Part shown: piece by piece, positions 12,901 through 24,900 of the stretch
Position numbering within the stretch: position 1 is the first letter of the stretch
Layout of the letters: each line of letters starts with the position of its first letter
Assembly: GCA_964017065.1 (NCBI GenBank)
Contig: OZ024785.1
Coordinates: forward strand, 9,813,086-9,877,085
Direction: 5' to 3'
DNA from: Haliclona indistincta
Lineage: Eukaryota > Porifera > Demospongiae > Haplosclerida > Chalinidae
DNA length: 64,000 bases
Notes under the pieces: model-generated
Seen by the model: the letters and a program-made list of their open reading frames with translations, nothing else
What the model was told of the DNA's origin: nothing
Databases searched by the model: none
Program-made: the position numbers and the translations under genes

Positions 12901-15900
12901 AGATAAGTAATAAAAAATTAAATGACAGTTCTGATTTGAAGAGTGATTTGAAAACTACTCAAATTACCCAGAAAAAGATATATAAAACATTGGTGGATGA
13001 TCTAGAGAAGGTTTTCAACATCACGGTAAGCTATCTGTCTATTGTAGTTGTATGTACATAATTTGATTGCATTGCATACAGGATGAAGCTGCTGGTAATC
13101 GAGAGCAACAGTGTCTGAATGCAGTATTCACAGCAATGGAAAGTATTGATGTGTGGAAGGCATATGTAAAGGATTTCTGCACCACAAAATTGAACCTTGG
13201 ATCTGAACTGTTTGCGAAAAGTATGGAAGAAACTTTGACAGCATCTAGTGAGAGCAACATACGTCGAAGAGTTGCTGATCTGCATGTTTGCGTTCGTCTG
13301 CACCATCTTGACTCAGAGTCTCTCTCTCTCATGAGGGTGCTTGATGAATTACAGATAAGGTATCAAGCCATTCCCGAAGAGCAGTACCAAATAGGTTTGT
13401 TTGAGGAACCTCAGAAGCTGTTTGCTGTTGTGATAGAGGCTACTTACAATGTTTTACTGACAATGAGTACTAATCTTGAATTATATCATCCAGAATGTGT
13501 CAGTGAACTTAAACGACTATCTTCAAGCTACCTTCAACTGGTATGCTATTTGTTTGTTGTAAAAGTTCATTGTTGTTTGCTTCAATCCTGACAGATGAGA
13601 ATGCCAACTATCGAAGGTACAACAGTATGTAAGAGTATCGCAGTAAAGACTAAGTGGGATATTATTCATGCTACCATGTTGATGCTAAATACTGAAGAAA
13701 TCTTGACTGAGAGGTCTGCACAACATGTGCTGGACTTTTTTAAGTACCTTCTCATTAAGTGTAAACTGATTGACTGGGACAAAGCTGAGGTATGTTGATC
13801 TGAAACCTTTTCTCTAAAATAAAATTAATTTGATTTCAACAGAGTATTCCAAAGCCCATTTCTCCTACTTCCCCCTGTCATGCACCAAGTCTGACAACAA
13901 CAGACATTCCTGTACTAAGCCTTGGTAAACTAGTGGAGTACAGTAGGGATCATTGGCCTAAAAGATCAAAAAAACAGTTCTTGGAAGGTCTTCTAGAGCA
14001 CTTCTTTCCACCTAGGGTTGAAGTTGCTTACAATGAAGAAGATGTTTCCTGGTTTTTAAACCAGCTGATGATTTCTGATGAAACAATTTTCTCCAGACAA
14101 CCAGCCACCATTAGACGCCTAAAACTGTACCTCACACGGATACTGACCATCAAATGTGTTTCATTAGATTCCTCTGACTTGGTCACTTCTGTCCAACTGT
14201 TTAATGACAAGGTTATCACCTATACTGATCTAGATTATGTTACAGCATATCTCATGATCATAGGCAAGAGAAAGTGTAGCTAAAGTTTTGCTGGAGTTTT
14301 CTACATACCAGAATGGCCCATTCATCCCTGATTTCTACATGCAATGTGATGCAGTGATTACACCAAGAAATTCCTGTCTTCCGGTGAGCCTACTAAAGCA
14401 GAGAATCATTAACCCTTTAATCCTAATCACATCATTATTGGTTACACCTACTTTTTATGTCATACATGTTTTGTGAAATGCCTTAGAAAGGTCAAACTTA
14501 GTCTGTTTGCAAAAGACAACCTTACCTTAAAAAACCTGGTCGTTACTGTGGGTAGAATTTTAAAGAGGGTGTCTCCCGATAACATGGCTGGTTTGAAAGA
14601 AAATAGCCTCTCACCACTTTCAGCATTTTTAGGGCTTCAGGCATAGAATGTATTGTTTAAACAGTGCTGTTTGCTCAACTGGTCACACCACCAGGTTTTG
14701 TATCGGGCCCCAGGGCTAAATGAAGACTGAAAAATGACGAGGTCGTAAGACATAAGTAGCTTCAGTTCTGAAGCAAAAGTGGCCAACTACAAGTGTAGTA
14801 AATGTTGACATGCTAGATAAAACAGTGCTAGTTTGGAAAAGTTAGCATATGCCATGTAGTAGAGATTTGCGAGACAAACTTCCTATAATCAACATAATAC
14901 AAGAAAATAAAAAGATTTCTAACGAAATCAAAAGGATGTAGGGATGAATGAAATCTGCTACAAAACTGGTCCACAATGTAAACCAACAAGGAACTAGCAT
15001 GGAATGGTAACACGATTGACTTGCTAACAGACCATAGATCCCTACATCAGTGGCTGTACATAGGATCAATATTTTTTCACAGTCACAATTCAATGCACTT
15101 TGATGTCAGTCAACGGCAACTAGCTGAATTAGCTATAGTCTGCCACAGCAGCCACTGATGTAGGGATCTATGGTCTGTTAGCAAGTCAATCGTGTTACCA
15201 TTCCATGCTAGTTCCTTGTTGGTTTACATTGTGGACCAGTAGCAGATTTCATTCATCCCTACATCCTTTTGATTTCGTTAGAAATCTTTTTATTTTCTTG
15301 TTTGTGTCCTTTTTTGAGTTTCAAATTTTTGGTGCAGTTCGAATTCGGCAAGATCATGTATTTCTTTGTTTACACCATTAGTTTGGTTTGCTATTGTTCA
15401 TAATTTCTTTATGTGACCTTTTATCTTGTAGCTCAAAATATTTATTTATTATTAGGGAGGCACGGTAGTGCCTCCCTATGTAGGGTTGAACGAGAAAACA
15501 AGATGGCGGCTACATACAATGTATTAGCGTTCAAACGCTGATATTTCGCCTGGTGATGAATTTTATACGTCCAAAGACACTAGATCTGCTCTCTGGCATT
15601 GCCCCATCTTACAGTAGCAAGGAGAGTGCTCTACACTGTTACTTAAGTGACGAACCTAGAAACGGTGAAAATCGAGTTTTGTCATCTTCGTTTTCTTCTT
15701 TCTTTCTTTCTTCTTTCTTTCTTCAACTCGCCTAGCGCCTTTACGCGAGCAGTGCCGAGACTAAAACACCCACGAACAGTCGTGAAATTCTCCTGGCAGG
15801 TGCCTTTTGAACCTTGTATTTAGCGAAACGGCGATATACATTCCGTGAATTCTCGATCGTGATCGATTGACAGCTAAGTGTTAGACGCCATTAGTGTGAT

Positions 15901-18900
15901 TGCGCAATACGCACGTGACCAAGCTGTAGCTAGAGCACGTGACCGAGCACTAACGTGAGTATAGCCGTCGTCAGTATGGATCACGGAGAACATATAATGT
16001 GTCTGGAGTCTTCGAAGAACTGTAAGCCCATGTAGGATCACCATTCTGCGCTTGCCAGATAATTATAACCGCCGTATAGGTCTACAAACAAGTGTGGGCG
16101 GGGCTCGAATGCAATTGCATGCATGCGTAGGCGAGCTGATATGTACAGCCTAACAATTAATTTTAGCTACAAGTTTAAAAGCCATCAACAACAGGAAAAA
16201 TAAACCAATACGTGCATGATATTGAACTGCACTTCACTGAAAAGAAAAAAGGACACAAACAAGAAATTAAAAAGATTTCTATCGAAATCAAAAGGATGTA
16301 GGGTTATGAAGTCTACCACTGGTCCACAATGTAAACTAACAAGGAACAAGCATGGAATGGTAACACAATTGACTTGCTAACAGACCATAGATCCCTACAT
16401 CAGTGGCTGTACACAAGCTGAATGCACGTCAGGTGTCAGCAGTCAACAAGTAGGTCAACCACACCAGCCACTGATGTAGGGATCTATGGTCTGTTAGCAA
16501 GTCAATTGTGTTACCATTCCATGCTTGTTCCTTGTTAGTTTACATTGTGGACCAGTGGTAGACTTCACAACCCTACATCCTTTTGATTTCGATAGAAATC
16601 TTTTTAATTTCTTTTTATACTGAAACTAGCTTATGCATTTTGCAAAGCATTCGAGCCCCGCCCACTCTAGTTTAAAAATTCTGTAAGGCTGTGATACTAT
16701 CTGGCGAGCATCAGAACGGTGATACTACACGAGCTTACTCGGTGAGTTGTTCTTCGAAGACTCCAGACGCCAATGTGCGCTCTCCATACGACATTGATAC
16801 TCTACTTCTAGAATTCGTGTGGTTGGTCACGTGCGTATTGCGTAATCACAATAATGGCGTCTAACACTTAGCTGACAACTGTTCGTGATCGTGAACTCGT
16901 CAAATTTATATCGACGTTTCGCTAAAAACTAAGTTCAAAAGGCACCTGCCAGAAGAATTTTAGGACTGTTCGTGGGTGTTTTGGTCTCGGCACTGCTCGC
17001 GTAAAGGCGCTAGGGGCGCTGAAGAAAGAAAGAAAGAATGAAAGAAAGAAAGAAGAAAGAAGAAAACGAAGATGACGAAACACGATTTTCATCGTTTCCA
17101 GGTTCGTCACTTTATTGACCATTTCGAGCAATCTCCTTGCTGCTGTAAGATGGGGCAACGCCAGAAAGCAGATCTAAGTGTCTTTGGACGAATAAAATTC
17201 ATCACCAGGCGTAATATCAGCGTTTGAACGCTAATACATTGTATGCAGCCGCCATTTTGTTTTCTTGGCCATTCCTACATAGGGAGGCACTACCGTGCCT
17301 CCCTAATACAAAGAAAATTTAATAGGATTTCTAGCAAAATCGAAAGGATGTAGGATGGTAGATTAGCAATGAAGAAATCAACCACTGGCCAATAATATAA
17401 ACTAACAAGGAGGAGGTAACACAGAATGGTAACACGATTGACTGGTTAATAGACCATGCATCCCTACATCAGTGGCTGCTCTGTTGACTGAAAGCCTGCA
17501 TGAAGTCTTACATGTATGTACAGCCACTGATGTAGGGATGCATGGTCTATTAACCAGTCAATCGTGTTACCATTCTGTGTTACCTCCTCCTTGTTAATTT
17601 ATATTATGGGCCAGTGGTTGATTTCTTCATTGCTAATCTACCGTCTCTACATCCTTTCGATTTCGCTAGAAATCCTCTTGTTCGTGTCCTTTAATTCTTT
17701 AGTGAATTTTCAAATTTTGGTGCAGCTCAAGATGCATGTACTGAGCTTATTTTCACACTGTTGTTGATGGTTTTTCTTTTTGTGTGCTTAATAATGAAAG
17801 TCCGTATGCTTGTAAATGTAATCACTAGCTCCCGGCCCCCAAGCATGCTCTGTATACGAGCCCTGCTCTATTCCTGCTGAGATATCAAGGATTGAGCAGC
17901 TTACTGCACAAGCTTAATCACTGAGCTGTTTTTGAAGAATTCATTTGTTCATACGAGCCCGCCCACTTCTGCATGCAGACAATATTTTCCCGGTCTATTA
18001 CTACTGTTGCCTAGCAAGCGCGTAGAGTGGTGATCCTACAGTATAGTAATTGCTGACCAGTATAGTAATTGCTGAACAATAGATTGTGATCATGAATTCA
18101 TCGAATTTACATCATCGTTTCGCTCAAAAAAAAGTTCAAATGGCACTTACCAGGAGAATTTCACAACTGTTCGTGGGTGTGTTCGTACTGGGCACTGCTC
18201 GCGTAAAGGCGCTAGGCTGTTTGAAGAAGAAAGAAGAAAAATATGACAAAACTCCTCACTGTAGTAACATTTTTGAGCAATCTTAGTGCTACTGTAAAGA
18301 TGGGGCAACGCCAGCCAGAGAGCAGATCTAAGTGTCTTTGACAGTGTACAATTCATCACCAGGTGAAATATTGGCGTTTGAACGCTAATACATTGTATTG
18401 TAGCTGCCATCTTGTTTTCCGTCCATCCCTACTTAGGGATGCACTACCGTGCGTCCCTAATAAAGCTATATCCATAATATTCAACGATTATTCATCTACT
18501 ATAATTATAATTATTTTTGTGCAAGCGATTAATGCAGAAGATATTTATAGTGACTTTTGTTATGCTAATGAATTAACAGACCGTTGCTTCTAATTCTGTG
18601 CAGAGCCAACTAGCGCAGCTATACTTTTCTATTTATCTGGAACTTGTTAGACAAGAAGAAATGAATCTCTCTTCCCTGATTGATCTGATAAAAACCAATT
18701 CTCAGGTACAGGTGCATTAAAGAAAACACTAACTTGTGTTTGTGTTTCAGCAACTAGCCAACATGTCTAACTCACCACTAGACTGTGTTCTGTTAGCAAT
18801 AGAGAACCAAGTTTTAATACACATACTGTTAGAGACATTAGCTTGTGAGCTTCGTTTGGAGAATGAGGAATTATCTCAGGTTGGCAGTCATGACCAGTGC

Positions 18901-21900
18901 ATGCATGTTTGTATCTCTCTTCTTTCTCCTCAGTTGATTATGCTTATTAGTGATATTAATGAGATACTTAATGACCCTAAAACTGGTGGAGGTATAGATG
19001 GAGGACATGGATTAATGCTGACCATACACATGTTCCGAAGATCTCGCAGTATCTACGTAATACACCGCCTATTGGTCACCCATTACAAAGATCTTTGTCG
19101 AGACTACTCCTGTCTCCAATCTTTGAATATAGAGCTATCTCAGCAGCAGAAGGCTGAGGTACACATTATGTCACAATATATTATGCTCAACAAATTTATG
19201 GTACTGATCAATGTTAGGAATTAAGATGATTTGCTTTTCAATCTATGCTATAGCTTGGCTATACAGCCAACTTATTGCATACATACTGCCAGTTATTCAC
19301 TAACTTGGCTCTTACCTGCAATCAAGGAAATTTGATGCATTTATCTTGCCTTGAAATAATCATGTTTTCATGCAGTACAGCCTAAAAAGTGTGAAAATTA
19401 ATGAGCATGGACAAAATAAACCACATAACATGCCACTCCACGCTATGGCCGATCCATTGTTCGGAGTGTTCAAGCATAGGGAAACCGATCCATTGTTCAG
19501 AGCCATTAAGCAGCTACTCAGGGCAGCCTTGCGAATGATGTTAATTATAGTTGCCATGTACTAGCTAGTGTGCTGTTTGTCTGCATAATCTGCTCATGCT
19601 TGCATTTGCAGTCGTGAGCAGACACTTGCTCACGACTACAAATGCCTGCTCACAAATGTGAGCAGGCATTTGTGAGCAGGCATTTGTAGTCTACTAAAAA
19701 CCTACTCAAAAACACGATTACATAGATTTATCTGTATCTGAAGTATGATGCTGTGTTTATTACAGGTTAAGAATAAAGGTCGACACAAGACACTTCAAAA
19801 TGACAACTTCCCTTTTAAATTGATTTACAATAAAAAGTGCAAGGAAGGTTCCCTTTATGCAAGGATCAAGACAGATCTTCATTTTATACATGTCAAAGAA
19901 ACCATTAAATTTATGGACAAATTTATGGAAACTGTCGAATCATGGTAAAGTAGCTTGATAATGAATAATTCCATAGTAATTATTTTTTGTGTTTAGCTAC
20001 ACGGTTGGACCTGACACCTCACAGAAATACATGTTTAATTTTTCTCTACTATTGTGCGTCTACTATGAATACTTTTGCCAGAATGTGAGCTTTTATAATC
20101 AATATTTTGCTTACTTCCTTTCAATTAATAAGCAGAAGTGTTCAAAACAGCTGGCTAATTTTTTTGAAACTCGTCTAAAGCATACTTTAGACAAGGGACT
20201 GTTAAACCTACTTAAATGCTTTGTGGATCGCAGTTCCATGCAGTACCATCCTGAGGAAACAGCCTATGCCCAGGAAGCAATTGATCCTCTTTACGTTTTC
20301 TTCACCCAGTCATTTAAAGACACCAGTTAGTGTCTCATTATCATGTAGCTTGCTAGTTAATGTTATACAGGTGAAGACATTGATCCTGATAAGCTAGCAA
20401 TGCAACACACATTGGTGCATCTTGTGGCAGCTGTCGTGGGCTCTCCTATTGAATACACTAACCTGTGGTACCATATGTTCACTCCTATACATCTTGCAGG
20501 ATCTTACATTCCTGGATTTAACGTGAGTTATACAGCACAAGGCCATATTAAGTCCCCATGTATAAATGAAACAAGGCATGGTAGCTTACCTTTAAGGTGG
20601 CGGTGCGCCAATTTAATGAGATTCATAACTTTACAAGTGGCTTTATTTTCCAGCAATAGTATTTTGTACAGGCGTGCTCCAGTATGCATTGTGTTTGTCT
20701 ATCGATATACATCGATTATAGCAAGTTTCAGTCACGAAGTGTTAGCTAACGTGGAGCAGCGAGCTCACCCAGTATAGACCGGTCTGTGGCTGCTATCTCC
20801 AGTTTGGCTTGCTTGCTCCCGAAAGAACTTCGTTTACAGCTTACAAATTCCAGCGCGCACAGACGTACAGAGCGATTTTTCGATACTCCTTTGCTAACGC
20901 GGCAAAACAGCAAACCTAGATCAGAAAAAATTCTTTAACAAAAAATCTAGATCGTATTACGGAAATTCGCTCTGTACGTCTGTGCGCAAGATGGCGCTGC
21001 ATGCTGCTGCGCTTGAAGCGCGTCGATCTATTGCTCGACAGTCGAGATAGCAGCCACAGACGCTTCGTGTATTATTTTCCCCATACTGTTATGTAAATCG
21101 CTGAAGTTATAAATAGTTATTAACAGGAGCCCATAACGAGAAGGAGCGTCTAACGCTCAATGGGCCTGTATAACCATCATTTCTGAACTGTACTACCAAA
21201 TATGGAAGTATTGTGGCTCTGTACTCATGTAGTGTTAAACAAGCTTGTGGCTAGGTGTTTACATTATGCGCTTTAATAAGAGTAGTGCCAAACCACGTTG
21301 ATATTGATAGTTCTTCCTTTTGGGGCTGCCTTGTAGTCGGAAGTGCCCTGTTTGTGCACTCATAAGAGCTGGCTGAGAAGATTCAGGTGTTGAGCTTGCT
21401 GGTTGCGGAACTAGGCGTCGACGTGTGGTCCTGAAAACGCGCATATGTTCCATCACACGTGGAGATAGTGATGCAATTACGGGTCTCAATCGAACTGGTG
21501 AAAGTCTGATCTTCTTGACAGGAGTAGTACTAGTACTAGCGCTACGTTTGTGAGTTTCCATGGTTGCACGTGGTTTGGCACTACTCTTATTAAAGCGCAT
21601 AATGTAAACACCTAGCCACAAGCTTGTTTAACACTACATGAGTACAGAGCCACAATACTTCCATATTTGGTAGTACAGTTCAGAAATGATGGTTATACAG
21701 GCCCATTGAGCGTTAGACGCTCCTTCTCGTTATGGGCTCCTGTTATTAATAAAACACACGTTGCGTGGGTGTTGAATATTAACTAAGTGCACAGCCACCT
21801 TAAAGATGATTAACCAATATTCATGGCAATATTCATATTGTTGAGTGTTTCTAAATACACTCAATAAAATAATATATAGAAATGTGTAACAGTAGAGATA

Positions 21901-24900
21901 TGTGCAATAACTCAATTTCACACATGAGTAGCCGCCATCTTAATTCGCCGTCATCCCTACATATCATTGCTGACCGGCAATGATGATAGTTTATACCACT
22001 CTGCATGCCCAGTCTTAATTGGTACAATTCTGCTTTCACCTGACTGAGGGACTGTATGCTGAACCATGCTGCACGGTTAAGAATGAATGCAATTGCTAAA
22101 ACACTGAGATCATGAGGGGCCCAATCCACCCTTGTTAATGTTTAGTTCTTATGAACATTTGCATATCCTGGATGCTGCTGCAGATGCAGCAGCAATATTG
22201 CAGTTAGAGGTTGTAAAATGTTGTGCTCAGTGGTCAGATTTGTTTGTTGGACTTCTTATTTTCACAGAGTAATGCTGCATGTGGAGTTACTCAGTCAGAA
22301 GTACCATATGATGTTGCAACAAAGCTATCTGATGATGGTTTCAATCTTAAACATAAACACCTGTTGCACACAACACGCGGAACACTCAATATTTACTCTC
22401 GCTACTTCATCCTGTGGGCTAACTATAGTTCCCTGTGTCTCAGTCTGCTCATGATTGGTGATCAAGAGAGTTTTAGGGAGAAAATGTTTTCTTCTTTGCT
22501 TCCACTTCGCCATTACTGTTTATCAAGAGCGAGTGAAACTTGGCAGCTACTTAGTAGGAACATGAACATCACAGTTGAAGAGAGAGTTCAGTTTGTGAAC
22601 CAAAGCATTGAGCATTACTACAAAGTGAGTCATTTCATGCAATTATGTATTATTATTTTATTTTTTGTATGTACACACTTGATAGAAAAGCAGGACCAAC
22701 AGTATTTGTCTCAAAGGAACATATGGAACTCAGCAGAAAGTGGATGAGTATGAAACTTTCATACATGGAGAATGCTTTGCTCCAGCTTGGAGAACAGTTC
22801 GACAAAAAGTATAAGCACAATAGTGTATGTTTTACACTAACAGTAACTATGCATCTCTTACAGCACACTGAAATCTATAGTGCACTGAGTACTCACTATA
22901 GTCAAGATCTAAGGTTTGCAAGTGTAATGTCCATGTGTCTCATCACTATTCTACACAGAGTACTGGACACTCATTATCCTGAGTTTGCTTCCAAGAAGAG
23001 TTTTCTACTACAGATTCTGTCATCAACAATGCTTCATGATTCAACAAACTCACTCTATGTCCTCTATCAGTTTGTCCTCAGAAGACCTCTGTTCAATGCT
23101 GGCGGTAGACTCCTTCCCGATCTGATCGATTTTTATAAGTGGCTTCATGAAGAGATGACATACTGTGTCACAGAAGATAATGCTCAAAAATTAAGTATTG
23201 GAGTAGCAATAAGTACTGTTCTCAATAGCTACTCTCCTGCTATGAGAGACAGGCGACATGAGCAGTTTAATCGTGTTAAATGTGAGCTCAGTTATTTGTT
23301 GTTATCATCTCTTTATGCACGCTCTCATACACAGCACTATACAACAGCTACGATGGTCGTGTGGGAGAGAATTTAGTTGATAGTACCAAGCTTATTGAAC
23401 TGCTTTCAGTAGCTGATGAAAAGTTAAAGAGAGGAAACATACTTTACAACACAATCATCAAGATTGTGAGGAGAATGTGTTAAGTAAAATTAATTTTAAT
23501 GATTGATTTTCAGGTTGAAGACTTCAACAGTTTCTTGGAATCGGTAGTAAGCCATGACTCTTTGCATTTAATGTGGCGATACTTCTTTAACTATAAATCT
23601 GTCATTCCTCTTGATGAGGTGACAGTAGATGCTTGTTGTTTTGGAGACTGTTTGAGGTACAATTAATGTTTTATCCAAAATAGAATACTTGTTATAATCC
23701 ACATAGTCTGGAGGACTTCTCAAATTTGATGCCACTTATTTCGAAATGCTGTAATCTGGAGCGATCAACTTCCGCTGCCAGTACTCCCTGTGATCCTTCC
23801 CTCTTTACTAGCTGTGTTCCTCAAGTGTATGACTTGTTGCAGCTACAGGAAGATGTCGCCGTACAATTCTTAGCAGGGAAACAGCTGCTGCAGAATCCCA
23901 GCAAAATTTATTGTGCTTTTCACTTCAAAACATCTGCTCCCATGATCTCTATATCTGATGCTTAGTAAGTTAATTGTTAGCCTTACAACTATACTATAAT
24001 GTATGTTCTCTTTAGTTTGTGCTCTGCAACAGATATAAGAAGTCTAGAAAACTTACACTCACATTTCAAAGTATGCTTGAGATACTATAACATGCAAAGT
24101 GTAATTTTGTTCACAGGTTGATTTAAAACCAGAAGATCTTAAAGAATTGAAATATGAGTGTCACTCCTTCAGTTACTATACCTTGCTTGAAGTGATAATT
24201 GGGTTAACCAGTGCTTTAAATCAGTTGCAAAGGGTAATTCATTAATGTGTTTGACCCAATACTCACCAGACTTGCTGCATGTTACAGGTCTTGCGTGAGT
24301 ATGCTGATTCAGAACGGATGGATTTTGTAGACAAGATGCTGGCTGAGTTTCTCAATTTTCCTGATAAGACACTCTCACCTAAAGAAGTGTTGAAAGTCAT
24401 TGGCATATCTCGATTCAGCCAATCTAATGCTGATGTCAGGTGCGTGGGGTTTTATTGTTGAAAATTTTGCATTGGGTATAAATTAACCGAAAACACAATA
24501 TCTGTGAATTTTTGAGTGACTCGATCAATGCATTTCTCCATTCCAGTACTCTCCGTGATTCACAATATGATTGTTTAAAGAATCTAAAGATGAAACATGT
24601 GTTCAAGACACTGAAGCTACTGACAAACTGGATGAGGGAGGGAAGATTTGACTTCTGCATCTTACCCTTCAATCTGAAAGCTGACATGGAAGATGAAGAT
24701 AGAGACATTCTGTGTTCTATCAAAGAGAAAGCAGAGGGCAAAGGTTAATAATAAACTGGCATCAAACATTAATTTTTACATACTAGATTATTATCCCTAC
24801 CCTGCAGCTGTAACAGTTTTAGGCGAAATCAAGTTTGTTACTGAGCGTCTCATACAATGTGAAAGAAATTTTACTAGTGGTGCAAATATTGAGGTTAGCA

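Noticed and set aside
13031..13332. Minus-strand genes over the RNF213-like exons
   Set aside because: They are antisense shadows of conserved plus-strand exons with no similarity of their own.
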